Both the position numbers and the translations under genes were made by a program. Below, one piece after another: positions 1-10,567 of a stretch of 64,000 nucleotides of DNA. Origin of the DNA: Selenomonas timonae (lineage in GTDB: Bacteria > Bacillota > Negativicutes > Selenomonadales > Selenomonadaceae); assembly GCF_014250475.1 (NCBI RefSeq), contig NZ_CP060204.1, forward strand, positions 695,001 to 759,000. The letters are read 5' to 3'. Within the stretch, counting starts at the first letter, position 1, and each line of letters begins with the position of its first letter. Below the pieces are notes generated by a model that did no database searches, was not told the origin of the DNA, and saw nothing but the letters and a program-made list of their open reading frames with translations.

Positions 1-2160
<2,160 letters not shown>

Positions 2161-2240
2161 ACATTCTAAGGTAGATAAGCCTAACAAGAACAATTTGCTT
2201 ACAGTTTCTTCTGTGAAGTTTTGAGTGTACAACACTCAGT

Positions 2241-2358
2241 ATGCGGTGATGATGCCTGAACGGTTCCACCTGTTCCCATTCCGAACACAGTAGTTAAGCG
2301 TTCAAAGGCCGAGGGTACTTCGTTGGAGACGACGTGGGAGAGTAGGTAGTTGCCGCAA
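2241..2358 (+). rRNA. 5S ribosomal RNA
   Basis: The 5' TGCGGTGATGATGCCTGAA and the 3' TGCCGCA close the terminal stem, with conserved CCGAACACAGTAGTTAAG inside. It follows 23S by about 80 nt, a spacer holding one short hairpin (GAGTG/CACTC). The ends are set by the terminal stem and may be off by one or two bases. Confidence 0.95.
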
Positions 2359-2362
2359 TCAC

Positions 2363-2438
2363 TCCTCGATAGCTCAGTCGGTAGAGCGTCTGACTGTTAA
2401 TCAGAATGTCACTGGTTCGAGTCCAGTTCGAGGAGCCA
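2363..2438 (+). tRNA. tRNA-Asn (GTT)
   Basis: Seven-base acceptor stem TCCTCGA/TCGAGGA with encoded CCA; the anticodon loop contains GTT. First gene of the rrn-linked tRNA array. Confidence 0.97.
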
Positions 2439-2472
2439 TTTTTGCATTTATAGCGGTGCTGCCGCTGGCGAA

Positions 2473-2506
2473 GCACTGATAAGGAGTTCCTTTTTATCAG
2501 TGATTC
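2473..2506. repeat. Minimal R1 repeat (the two ends only)
   Basis: GCACTGATAA at 2473 and TTATCAGTGATTC ending at 2506 face each other across a short spacer, between tRNA-Asn and tRNA-Gln. These match the two outer ends of the full R1 copy at 61218-61382, with the interior missing. It reads as an internally deleted copy that survives as a small hairpin. Confidence 0.55.
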
Positions 2507-2518
2507 TTTGTGGATAGT

Positions 2519-2595
2519 TGGGGTATCGCCAAGTCGGTTAAGGCACGGGACTTTGACTCCCGCATCCGTTGGTTCGAATCCAACTACCCCAGCCA
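2519..2595 (+). tRNA. tRNA-Gln (TTG)
   Basis: Acceptor stem TGGGGTA/TACCCCA with encoded CCA; anticodon TTG in the loop CTTTGAC. Confidence 0.96.
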
Positions 2596-2632
2596 ATTTA
2601 TCTCATTTTATGAGATGGGTGGCGCTGATAAA

Positions 2633-2708
2633 GGTTCACTAGCTCAGTTGGTAGAGCATCTGACTTTTAATCAGAGGGTCCCGGGTTCGAGTCCCGGGTG
2701 AGCCACCA
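2633..2708 (+). tRNA. tRNA-Lys (TTT)
   Basis: Acceptor stem GGTTCAC/GTGAGCC with encoded CCA; anticodon loop CTTTTAA gives TTT. Confidence 0.97.
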
Positions 2709-2728
2709 CTTTTTCTTTCACTTATCAT

Positions 2729-2804
<76 letters not shown>

Positions 2805-2810
2805 TTATAT

Positions 2811-2886
<76 letters not shown>

Positions 2887-2905
2887 AGGACATTCCATTT
2901 TATAC

Positions 2906-2982
2906 GGCCCGGTAGTTTAGTTGGTTAGAATGCCGCCCTGTCACGGCGGAGGTCAGGGGTTCAAGTCCCCTTCGGGTCGCCA
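2906..2982 (+). tRNA. tRNA-Asp (GTC)
   Basis: Acceptor stem starts GGCCCGG and ends in GGGTCGCCA; anticodon loop CTGTCAC gives GTC. Confidence 0.96.
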
Positions 2983-2989
2983 TTTTTAT

Positions 2990-3065
2990 GCCTCGGTAGC
3001 TCAGTTGGTAGAGCAGGGGACTGAAAATCCCCGTGTCAGTGGTTCGATTCCGCTCTGAGGCACCA
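2990..3065 (+). tRNA. tRNA-Phe (GAA)
   Basis: Acceptor stem GCCTCGG/CTGAGGC with encoded CCA; anticodon GAA in CTGAAAA. Confidence 0.97.
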
Positions 3066-3111
3066 CTTCGTATCCTACAGCGTCTGCGGCGCGTGCCGCT
3101 TGTGCAATGCT

Positions 3112-3187
3112 GCTGGCGTAGCTCAATCGGTAGAGCAGCTGACTTGTAATCAGCAGGTTGGGGGTTCAAGTCCTCTCGCCAGCTCCA
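3112..3187 (+). tRNA. tRNA-Thr (TGT)
   Basis: Acceptor stem GCTGGCG/CGCCAGC, then TCCA; anticodon TGT in CTTGTAA. Confidence 0.97.
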
Positions 3188-3188
3188 T

Positions 3189-3262
3189 GCGGGTGTAGCT
3201 CAATGGTAGAGCCCCAGCCTTCCAAGCTGGTCACGTGGGTTCGATTCCCATCACCCGCTCCA
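3189..3262 (+). tRNA. tRNA-Gly (TCC)
   Basis: Short 74-nt gene typical of tRNA-Gly, acceptor GCGGGTG/CACCCGC, anticodon TCC in CTTCCAA. Only one base separates it from tRNA-Thr. Confidence 0.97.
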
Positions 3263-3273
3263 TTTTGCATTTC

Positions 3274-3360
3274 GCCGGGGTGGCGGAACAGGCAGACGCA
3301 GGGGACTTAAAATCCCCCGATCGTAAGATCGTACCGGTTCGATTCCGGTCCTCGGCACCA
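3274..3360 (+). tRNA. tRNA-Leu (TAA)
   Basis: Class II tRNA of 87 nt with a variable arm (CGATCGTAAGATCG region). Anticodon TAA in CTTAAAA, encoded CCA. Confidence 0.97.
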
Positions 3361-3388
3361 TATATTTTACTTTGATATCTCATGTCAC

Positions 3389-3474
3389 GCGGTCGTGGCG
3401 GAATTGGCAGACGCGCTACTTTGAGGGGGTAGTGTTCACAAGACGTGTGGGTTCAAGTCCCACCGACCGCACCA
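3389..3474 (+). tRNA. tRNA-Leu (GAG), copy 1
   Basis: Class II tRNA with acceptor GCGGTCG/CGACCGC. The anticodon loop TTGAGGG gives GAG. Nearly identical to the copy at 3592-3677. Confidence 0.95.
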
Positions 3475-3500
3475 TTTTTTCTTTACAATTTGATAGTCAC

Positions 3501-3586
3501 GCGGTCGTGGCGGAATGGCAGACGCGCTAGCTTCAGGCGCTAGTGATGGCAACATCGTGGAGGTTCAAGTCCTCTCGACCGCACCA
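3501..3586 (+). tRNA. tRNA-Leu (CAG)
   Basis: Same acceptor stem as the Leu-GAG gene just upstream. The anticodon loop TTCAGGC gives CAG. Its D-loop is one base shorter (GGAATGGCAG against GGAATTGGCAG). Confidence 0.95.
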
Positions 3587-3591
3587 TTTAT

Positions 3592-3677
3592 GCGGTTGTG
3601 GCGGAATTGGCAGACGCGCTACTTTGAGGGGGTAGTGTTCACAAGACGTATGGGTTCAAGTCCCATCAACCGCACCA
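3592..3677 (+). tRNA. tRNA-Leu (GAG), copy 2
   Basis: A second Leu-GAG gene only 5 nt after Leu-CAG. It differs from copy 1 by paired changes: GCGGTTG/CAACCGC in the acceptor stem and ATGGG/CCCAT in the T arm. Both copies therefore appear to be kept functional. Confidence 0.95.
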
Positions 3678-3688
3678 TTTGAAACATC

Positions 3689-3718
3689 GTCGCTGTAGGA
3701 AACTACAGCGATTTTTTG
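3689..3718 (+). terminator. Terminator of the rrn/tRNA operon
   Basis: Perfect stem CGCTGTAG/CTACAGCG around GAAA, then ATTTTTT. Placed 12 nt after the last tRNA. Confidence 0.93.
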
Positions 3719-3732
3719 TTGCACTTCTTTGC

Positions 3733-3766
3733 AAAAAAGCTTCCCCCGTCTCGGACGGGGGAAGCT
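3733..3766 (-). terminator. Terminator of the autotransporter gene
   Basis: AGCTTCCCCCGTC/GACGGGGGAAGCT stem with a TCG loop. Read on the minus strand it is followed by TTTTTT, about 50 nt after the stop codon at 3816. Confidence 0.88.
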
Positions 3767-3815
3767 GCTATACCGCGATCCAATGCTCCCTCGCCGCAGC
3801 GGGGGAGAACGGACG

Positions 3816-6800
3816 TTAGAACTGCCAAGCGAATCCGGCACGGAAGTTGACCCCGCGCTGTTTGCCCGTCCAGCCCTCGACGGAGAGGTCGGCGGTGGAG
3901 TTCGCGCTCATCTGGGTCTTCCAGCCGAGTTCGACACTCGCGGAGACACCCTTGAGTGATGGAGACGGCGAGGTGTAGCTCATGCCGCCCGCGCGATGAT
4001 AGGTCGCGCTTGCATCGCCGCCAAACTCATACTGTACGGAGGCACCGACGATGAGCGAGCCGCTCTTCTGCGGATGCATCCAGCGTGCGCCCGTGCGCAG
4101 GATGTGGCTGTCCACTGCAGAGAACGAGTAGCGGTCGCCCGTGGAGAGGGTCGCGTCCGTGCCGTTCTGCCGTGTGTAGAAGTAGCGGACGTAGACCTCC
4201 TGCTTGCCGCCGTCCTTCATCGCGGTACTCTGTCCCACGCCGAGATGTGCGCCGATGTAGTTCGCACGCGTATCGTAGGACGTATGCCTCGGGGTGCCGC
4301 CCACATTGAGCGTTGCACCGTAGTTCATGTTCGAGCGTCCGGCGCGGAGGCTGCCCTCGTAGAACATCCCGTCCTTCTGCTCCTGACGGATGAATCCGCC
4401 CGCACCGATGTAGCGGATGGAGCCGTCGCCGTGTACTGCATTGACGTAGCTGTCGTAGGTGCCGCGTCCGTACTCGACGATGGGACCGAAAATCAGTCGG
4501 TTGTCGTCGCGCTTCACTTCGCGCGAGAAGCCGACAGCGAGGTTCATGCCCTTGAGGTCAACGTGCGAGCCCGTTGCGATGCGCATGGAGGAGCCGCTCA
4601 TCGCCGCAAATGGGGCAAAGCCCTCGGCTGCCGCTGCCTCGATGGACGCACTCGACATCGCCAAGCCCGTAAAGAGATTCATGCCAGAGCCGATAAAGGC
4701 GACCGAGCCTGCCATCGTCTCGGCAAGCGACTTTGCATGATCATCCCTCAGTCGGAAGCCGCCGTCGTAGGGTGTCTCCGGCGGCAGAGCGGGCGGTGTC
4801 GGCGGAGGCGTGACGATCCCACCCGGCGGTGTAATCGACGGCGAGCCGGGTGGCGTCGGCGGGGTCGCCCCCGATGGCAGCGGCGTATCGTCAGGCTTCG
4901 GCGCCGACGGTACCGGCACCGGACCGCCCGCATCGGTGCCGCCGTCACGCCGCACGATCAGCTCCTTCTTGTTCGTCGTCACACTGATGCGTTCCGTACC
5001 GGAGATGCCCTCATGCACCGTCATCGTGGCTGTGCCGTCATTGTGAATCTCCGCATTTACCGTATGGAGCAGGCGGATGCGGTTCGGGAGCGACGTGCTG
5101 CCCTGCAGATAGGCATCGACCGTCTTGCCGCTGAGGTCGATGTCCTGCGTATCGTCCCTGACGTAGAGCATCGTATCATCTTCGGTAATGTCGCTCGGCA
5201 CATAGAACGCGAATCGGTTGAATCCCTGCACGCTCTTCACCGTGATATTCTTCGTGTTTTTTAGGACGAGCTCATTGTCGGCTGCATGGGCATTCCCGCC
5301 GCCGACGCGGTGCCGATAGCCGTAGAGACTTGCGAAGGAGAGATCGTTTGCGCCCGAGATCACGATCTTATTGTCGTGAACCTCCTCATGGACATCGTTT
5401 GGATCCGCTGCGGGATCGCCCAGAGCCGCGCCTGCGTAGATGTTGCCGCGATAGGTGCCGCCGTGGATGTAGAGCTCGTTGTAATTGGACTTGAGGTAGA
5501 CATTGCCCGTGTCGGAGCCACCCTGCGCCATGCCGCCGTAGACATCCCCGTCATACGCCGTGCCCTCCATCAGGTGGGTAATGTTCCCCGAAGCCTCCGC
5601 TTCTGCACTGTTATTGCCCGCCGCTCTTGCCTCGGCAGAGCCGCCGAAGAGATGCCTTTGGAACCGCGTGGTGCCGCCGTACACCCAGAGGCGGTTGTCG
5701 ACGGCATTTGCCGCGCTGCCTGTAGACGTGTTCCGTGCAAAGCTTCTGCCGCTCGTCACGTCCTCACGGAACGTGCCGGCACGGATGGTGAGCTGGTTGC
5801 TGTTTGCCTCGGCTTTTGGTTCTGCGACATTGTTCGTCTCGATCGTACTGTAGCCTGCCGCGCTCTTGTCGGTGAATGTCCCTGCGCCTGCACCCACCCA
5901 GACCTTGTTCTCGTTCGCCTCTGCGGTGCTGTGGGTCACCGATTCACCGGGCGCAAGCTGCTTGCCCTCGGCGTAGCCGCCGATGAAGTTCTTTGCCCCC
6001 GCGGAGACGGCCAGCTTGTTCTTGTTGGCGCTCGCATTGAACTCCCTCTTTGCCTCGGCATACGCCGAGCCGCCGTAGAGTCCCGCGCCGTACGTGCCCC
6101 CCAAGGCGTGGACGGTGTTCTCGTTCGCTGCGGCATTCGTGACGCTGTCCGCCGCCGTCGTCGTATTCCGGGCAAAGCTCCTGCCGCCCGCCACATCCTC
6201 GTTGAACGTGCCGTCCTGCAGGAGAACTTCGTTCCTTGCTGCGGCAGCAGACAGCAGCTTCGTATTGTTCGCTGTGATATGGACGTAACCGCCCGCGCTC
6301 TTGTCGGTGAATGTACCGGTGGAGCGGATCTCCATACTGTTCTCGTTCGCCGTGCCCGTGCTCTGGAGGACGTAGGTGCCGCTGTCTCGCTGCGTGCCCT
6401 CGGCATAGCCGCCGATGAAGCTGCGCGCGCCGCCCCTCAGACTGAGCAAGTTCTCGCTTGCCAGTACGTCAAAGGTACCCTTTGCCTCGGCAGATGCATG
6501 ACCTCCCGTGATGCCCTGCATGACGTTCGTCTCGGTGGAGAGGTAGTTCTTCGTCGCCTGTGCCACAGCGCTGCCGTTCTCGGACTCTGCTGTGGCACTG
6601 CCGCTGTAGACGTTCTGCTGATAGGTGCCTCCCTTCACATACAGCTCGTTCTCGTGCGCTGCGGCCTCCGCTCTGCCATCGGTCGTCCACGCCAGGGCAG
6701 ATCCGCCCAGCAGGTCGCCTTCGAGCGTGTCCGCCTTTGACCAGACCTTGTTCTTGTTTGCCTCCGTCCGCGCGATGCTGTCCGCACCTGTGCGGGAATT

Positions 6801-7946
6801 TACCGCCTGGCTCATGCCGCCGTAGGTGAGGCGGAGGGTGCCGCCCCCGATGGAGAACTCGTTCTCGTTCGCCGCTCCGCGCAGCTCGGTGATCTGGTTG
6901 TCGTTGAGCTCACTCCAACCGCATACACTCCGACCTGTGAATTCACCGGAGCCAGCCGCGATCCAGATCTTGTTCCGGTTCGCCTCCGTCGTGCTGAGCG
7001 GGGCAGGCACCGAAGTGGAATATGCCGGATGACTCCATGCAAATCCGCCAATGAGCCTTTGATATACGCTTGTCTTGGCGTTGATCACATTCTCGTTTGC
7101 CTGTGCGCTGCGGCTGCTCCCGTTGCTGGTCGTTGCCTGGCCTCCGACCAGATCGAATGACCTAATACCTGTAGGTGTATGAACGGTCAGACGATTCCGC
7201 AGTGCCTTTGCCGCAGCGGTGTTGAGGGATTCTGCATAGGCATAACCGCCGGTCATAGAGAGACCGTCACGGGAAATGTTGCCGCCCGTAAAGGTGGCGG
7301 TGTTTTCCTCGACAAGAGCCTCGGCACGTGTGTCGTTTTCGCTGAATGCTCTGCCGCCTGACACTTGGATTGACCCGAACGTGCCGCCCGTAAACGTGGC
7401 ATGGCTGCGGACAACCTCCGCCACGCCATGTGTGCCGGCTCCTTCAATACTCACCTCACCGCCGGTGAGCGACGGAACCTGGGTTAAGTTAAACAGAAAC
7501 GTGCCGCCCGAGGCCTCCGCCGTGCTGTTCTCCACGCGCGCAGTACCGCCTTGCATCAGTTCGATGTAGGTGCCGACAGCATCGTGCAGGGTACCGCTTC
7601 GCACAATTGCCTTTCCGTTTGTGATGTGGATGTTTGCAAGCGGTACGGACGACTTGAGGTATGTCCCGTAGGCGAAGCTCCATTCCGAGGGGGTTGCCCT
7701 TTGGAGGCGGGGCGTATCGCCGTCGCCCGTCCTGCCGACGGTGATGGTGGCGGACGATCCGTCGATGCTGCCCGCAACCCCGTCCTCTGTCACCATGTCC
7801 GATGTGACGGAGGAGGCGACGATGGGATCGGCGTACGCGTACGGGAGCGCACCGAGCGTCACCGCGCCCGCCGTGAGGGCGGCGAGGATGCGTGGGGCAA
7901 GTGTCCGTGATGGGGGACGCTTGCTGCGCTGAGAATGGTGTTTCAT
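3816..7946 (-). CDS. Type Va autotransporter with repetitive passenger
   Basis: A 1376-residue exported surface protein. The N-terminus has a basic stretch and a hydrophobic core ending near AYADP, as in a signal peptide. The long passenger (about 45-1040) is rich in Gly, Ala, Asn and Thr and is built of short beta-helix-like units such as GGTF and FIGGYAEG. A Pro-rich linker (about 1045-1115) leads into a C-terminal beta-barrel of roughly 260 residues that ends in FAWQF; the terminal aromatic residue is typical of barrels inserted by the BAM machinery. The start is supported by AAAGGAG 9 nt upstream. Two passenger blocks about 440 bp apart repeat each other. It implies a diderm envelope. The ligand or role of the passenger cannot be told from sequence; adhesin is the usual guess. 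Confidence 0.9.
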   Translation of the reverse strand: MKHHSQRSKRPPSRTLAPRILAALTAGAVTLGALPYAYADPIVASSVTSDMVTEDGVAGSIDGSSATITVGRTGDGDTPRLQRATPSEWSFAYGTYLKSSVPLANIHITNGKAIVRSGTLHDAVGTYIELMQGGTARVENSTAEASGGTFLFNLTQVPSLTGGEVSIEGAGTHGVAEVVRSHATFTGGTFGSIQVSGGRAFSENDTRAEALVEENTATFTGGNISRDGLSMTGGYAYAESLNTAAAKALRNRLTVHTPTGIRSFDLVGGQATTSNGSSRSAQANENVINAKTSVYQRLIGGFAWSHPAYSTSVPAPLSTTEANRNKIWIAAGSGEFTGRSVCGWSELNDNQITELRGAANENEFSIGGGTLRLTYGGMSQAVNSRTGADSIARTEANKNKVWSKADTLEGDLLGGSALAWTTDGRAEAAAHENELYVKGGTYQQNVYSGSATAESENGSAVAQATKNYLSTETNVMQGITGGHASAEAKGTFDVLASENLLSLRGGARSFIGGYAEGTQRDSGTYVLQSTGTANENSMEIRSTGTFTDKSAGGYVHITANNTKLLSAAAARNEVLLQDGTFNEDVAGGRSFARNTTTAADSVTNAAANENTVHALGGTYGAGLYGGSAYAEAKREFNASANKNKLAVSAGAKNFIGGYAEGKQLAPGESVTHSTAEANENKVWVGAGAGTFTDKSAAGYSTIETNNVAEPKAEANSNQLTIRAGTFREDVTSGRSFARNTSTGSAANAVDNRLWVYGGTTRFQRHLFGGSAEARAAGNNSAEAEASGNITHLMEGTAYDGDVYGGMAQGGSDTGNVYLKSNYNELYIHGGTYRGNIYAGAALGDPAADPNDVHEEVHDNKIVISGANDLSFASLYGYRHRVGGGNAHAADNELVLKNTKNITVKSVQGFNRFAFYVPSDITEDDTMLYVRDDTQDIDLSGKTVDAYLQGSTSLPNRIRLLHTVNAEIHNDGTATMTVHEGISGTERISVTTNKKELIVRRDGGTDAGGPVPVPSAPKPDDTPLPSGATPPTPPGSPSITPPGGIVTPPPTPPALPPETPYDGGFRLRDDHAKSLAETMAGSVAFIGSGMNLFTGLAMSSASIEAAAAEGFAPFAAMSGSSMRIATGSHVDLKGMNLAVGFSREVKRDDNRLIFGPIVEYGRGTYDSYVNAVHGDGSIRYIGAGGFIRQEQKDGMFYEGSLRAGRSNMNYGATLNVGGTPRHTSYDTRANYIGAHLGVGQSTAMKDGGKQEVYVRYFYTRQNGTDATLSTGDRYSFSAVDSHILRTGARWMHPQKSGSLIVGASVQYEFGGDASATYHRAGGMSYTSPSPSLKGVSASVELGWKTQMSANSTADLSVEGWTGKQRGVNFRAGFAWQF

Positions 7947-8288
7947 GATGATCGACTCCTTTCAAGATCAATACATCCGATGTGGGCACCTTGAATTATG
8001 CCGGTTATTCCTCTCCAATCTCACTGTAGCATATTCTCAGAAAAAACGTACTGTAGCAAATAACAGGGTTCAAACGTCCCAATTTTCCGGAAAACCCAGT
8101 GTTTTCAAGGCTGTACGAGTATCATAGAGAAAAATTTATTTACGGCTTCTTTTATGGCAAAATTGTGAAAACAAGATTTGATTATTTGTAAATGAATGAG
8201 AATGAGGCGTAATGTGTGCAGAAAAAGCACTGTTTTTTCAAATGAAATATGGATATAATAGGGAAGGATTTTTTGCGAAGGAGGAGCG
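7947..8288. promoter_or_regulatory. Divergent promoter region, autotransporter and lipase
   Basis: AT-rich 342-bp gap without a gene. TATAAT at 8254-8259 is a good -10 for the lipase, though its -35 (TGTTTT at 8231) is poor. On the autotransporter side, ACTGTAGCA occurs twice as a direct repeat at 8023-8031 and 8050-8058, which could be a regulator site. No RNA gene was seen. Confidence 0.45.
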
Positions 8289-9599
8289 ATGATGCTGCGG
8301 CTGCTGGTATTTTGTCTGTTGTTTCTGCTGCCTGTGCGCGTACTGGCTGCGCCCGCTGATCTGCCGTCGCGCTGCTTCGTGTGTGCGGCGGCATCGGAGG
8401 CGGCGTACAGCGGGGAGCTGCCGGAACTCCTGCGTGCGCGTCTCGCGGCGGCGGGCTGGCAGATCGCGTCGTATGAGACGGAGGGGCATCGCGGTACGGT
8501 CGGACGGTTCTTCCATATGGTGCGGACGGATGAGGATGGCACTGAGACGCATCTGATTGCCTTCCCAGGGACGGAGCGCGGGAGCGATGTGTGGACGGAT
8601 CTGCGGCTCGGGCGTGCCGCGTTCGGAGGGACGACACCCACAGAGTTTCTTGCCATGCGCGATGCGCGTGTGACGGATCGCAAGGAGACGCCGCTTGTGC
8701 ATCGCGGGTTCCTCGACTACTGCCAAGCGGCGCTCTTTACCGATGCGTTGCCCGCATACGGCAATCGTACGGCAGGGGAGGTGTTGTCGGCGGAGCTGCG
8801 TGCACATCCCTCGATGCGGATCTATCTGACGGGACACAGCCTCGGCGGGGCGGCGGCAGTCCTTGCGGCGGCACGTCTCTCGGATCTGGGGGTCGCACCT
8901 GAGCAGCTCGTTGTGACGACGTTCGGTGCGCCTGCGGTCGGGAATGCGGCGTTTGTGCGTCGCTATGAGGGGCGGTTTACGCTGCACCGTGTGGTGATGA
9001 GCGGCGATCCGATGAAGGATGTGCTTGCCGCGCCGCTCGGGTTTCAGCAGTTCGGGGACCGTGTCCCGTGGTCGCCCGCGCGGTCTGTGGCGAAGTTCCC
9101 GCACGCGATGATGGTCTATGTGGATGCGGCGATTCGGCAGGTCTACGATGCGTACGGCGGGGACAATGCGTTTCTCTTTTTGATGGGGCTGCCGAACCGC
9201 ACGGAGGGACGGAAGCTCTACGCCCTGCCGATTGAGACGGCTCTGGACGATACGCTCGCGGAGGATGCGCCCTATATGATGGCGGTGCTGCGCGATGCGC
9301 TCCATGTGCGGAATGCTGCTGTGGTCTGTGCGGCGAGCGGTGGTGGGCTGTCGGAGGACTATCTGCTGAGCGGGTTGGAGGGGCATCTCGCGGCGGCGCG
9401 TGCGGCAGGGGCGGAGCAGATGGTCGCCTATCGGATTGCGGGGGCGAAGATCCGCGATGCACACGAGACGTACCGTCTGACGCTGGAGCGTGTGGTGTAT
9501 GATATGGACGGCAATCTGCTTGCGGCGACATCCCGCTCGGCACGGACGGGGGCACTGACGCCGATTGAGACGGTGCTCTATCTGTTTGCGCAGGACTGA
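8289..9599 (+). CDS. Secreted class 3 (alpha/beta-hydrolase) lipase
   Basis: A 436-residue protein with a clear signal peptide (MMLRLLVFCLLFLLPVRVLA, then APAD). Residues about 90-275 hold the lipase 3 fold: an oxyanion FPGT stretch near 93, the nucleophile elbow GHSLGG with Ser184, a likely Asp near 240 and His272 in KFPHAM. It should hydrolyse acyl glycerides or related esters outside the inner membrane. The C-terminal 150 residues have no motif that I recognise. AGGAG precedes two adjacent ATG codons (8289 and 8292). The gene stands alone: its stop abuts an R1 repeat, and the autotransporter is divergent. Confidence 0.85.
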   Translation: MMLRLLVFCLLFLLPVRVLAAPADLPSRCFVCAAASEAAYSGELPELLRARLAAAGWQIASYETEGHRGTVGRFFHMVRTDEDGTETHLIAFPGTERGSDVWTDLRLGRAAFGGTTPTEFLAMRDARVTDRKETPLVHRGFLDYCQAALFTDALPAYGNRTAGEVLSAELRAHPSMRIYLTGHSLGGAAAVLAAARLSDLGVAPEQLVVTTFGAPAVGNAAFVRRYEGRFTLHRVVMSGDPMKDVLAAPLGFQQFGDRVPWSPARSVAKFPHAMMVYVDAAIRQVYDAYGGDNAFLFLMGLPNRTEGRKLYALPIETALDDTLAEDAPYMMAVLRDALHVRNAAVVCAASGGGLSEDYLLSGLEGHLAAARAAGAEQMVAYRIAGAKIRDAHETYRLTLERVVYDMDGNLLAATSRSARTGALTPIETVLYLFAQD

Positions 9600-9718
9600 C
9601 GATCAGCTTGGGCATCTTTTCCGCCCTCTCTGTGTCAACAAGTCCTCCGCATAGGTTTCACTATGCGTCCGGCTTGTTTCCTTGACAGGACGAAAAATCT
9701 GCGCCAATCTGAGCAGAT
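9600..9718 (+). repeat. R1 repeat copy (ends degraded)
   Basis: This matches the interior of the R1 copy at 61218-61382 in the same orientation: GCATCTTTT, then CCTCCGCATAG...CTATGCGTCCGG, then GACGAAAAATCTGCGCCAATCTG. The central hairpin keeps pairing with changed bases (CGCATAG/CTATGCG). The GGAATC-type ends are not recognisable here. It fills the gap between the lipase and the TRIC gene. Confidence 0.75.
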
Positions 9719-9769
9719 TCATGTCAACGGTAGGTTTTATAAATGCCATTTTAAGGGAAGGACGAAACT

Positions 9770-10441
9770 ATGGCAGTAGAAGATCTGTGGCGGCTGTTCG
9801 ATATCATCGGGACGCTCGCCTTTGCGGTGTCGGGGGCACTGGTCGGCATCTCGCGTCGTATGGACATCTTCGGGATCTCGGTGCTGGCTCTGGCGACGGC
9901 GGTCGGTGGCGGTATGGTGCGTGATGTGCTCGTCGGCATCACGCCGCCGATGACGCTGCGTGACACGACAAATTTCCTCCTCTCGGCAGGCACTGCCCTC
10001 GTGATCTCCCTGCTCTATCAGTGGACGGCGCTGCACCATATGCGCCGTCAGCGCCTTCTCACGATCTTCAATGTGTCGGATACGATCGGTCTTGCCGCCT
10101 TCACGATCACGGGTGCGCTCACGGGTGTCCGATTTGGCGGGAACGACAGCTATGTGCTGCCGATCCTGCTCGCCGCGACAACGGCGGTTGGCGGCGGGAT
10201 GATCCGCGATGTGCTTGCCCAGCGCATGCCCGTCGTGCTCTATGCCGAGGTCTATGCGGCGGCATCACTTGTCGGCGCGTTTGTCTTCTGCACACTGCGC
10301 TTTACGCTCGGGGTGGAGGCGGACTCGTGGCTCGCGTTCGTGCTTGTCCTCATGATCCGTTTTGCGGCCATTCGCTGGAACTGGAGCCTCTACCACCCGC
10401 GCCCGCCGAAGCGACATCGTGACGAGGATGTGAAGGAGTAA
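9770..10441 (+). CDS. TRIC/UPF0126 family membrane protein (YicG-like)
   Basis: A 223-residue inner-membrane protein made of two homologous halves of about three helices each. Each half carries the family signature: GGGMVRDVL near residue 47 and GGGMIRDVL near 143. Bacterial members are described as trimeric cation channels or as glycine transporters (YicG), and the sequence alone cannot separate these. GGAAGGACG precedes the ATG. A strong hairpin terminator follows directly, so it is probably monocistronic. Confidence 0.88.
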   Translation: MAVEDLWRLFDIIGTLAFAVSGALVGISRRMDIFGISVLALATAVGGGMVRDVLVGITPPMTLRDTTNFLLSAGTALVISLLYQWTALHHMRRQRLLTIFNVSDTIGLAAFTITGALTGVRFGGNDSYVLPILLAATTAVGGGMIRDVLAQRMPVVLYAEVYAAASLVGAFVFCTLRFTLGVEADSWLAFVLVLMIRFAAIRWNWSLYHPRPPKRHRDEDVKE

Positions 10442-10481
10442 AACAAAGGCGCTCTTCGATGGAAGGGCGTCTTTGTTTTAT
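10440..10481 (+). terminator. Terminator after the TRIC gene
   Basis: AAAACAAAG...CTTTGTTTT arms with an inner CGC/GCG pairing form a long stem with T-rich 3' side. The A-rich 5' arm would let it work in both directions. Confidence 0.8.
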
Positions 10482-10524
10482 AGAAATTTTTCACTCCGCA
10501 AAATTTTCCTACTTTTGTCCTGAT

Positions 10525-10560
10525 TGTTTTCTTTGCGTTTGACTGGTATACTACATACAA
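10525..10560 (+). promoter_or_regulatory. gntR promoter with overlapping operator
   Basis: TTGTTT (10525-10530), a 17-base spacer and TATACT (10548-10553) form a promoter. The 13-mer GTATACTACATAC (10547-10559) overlaps the -10. The identical 13-mer occurs at 11294-11306 ahead of the dehydrogenase. This fits autorepression by the GntR protein encoded next; regulator binding is inferred. Confidence 0.7.
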
Positions 10561-10567
10561 GTGGGGG

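Noticed and set aside
3996-6740. Two long plus-strand frames (422 and 484 codons)
   Set aside because: Antisense to the autotransporter gene, with shadow-type composition and no ribosome binding sites.
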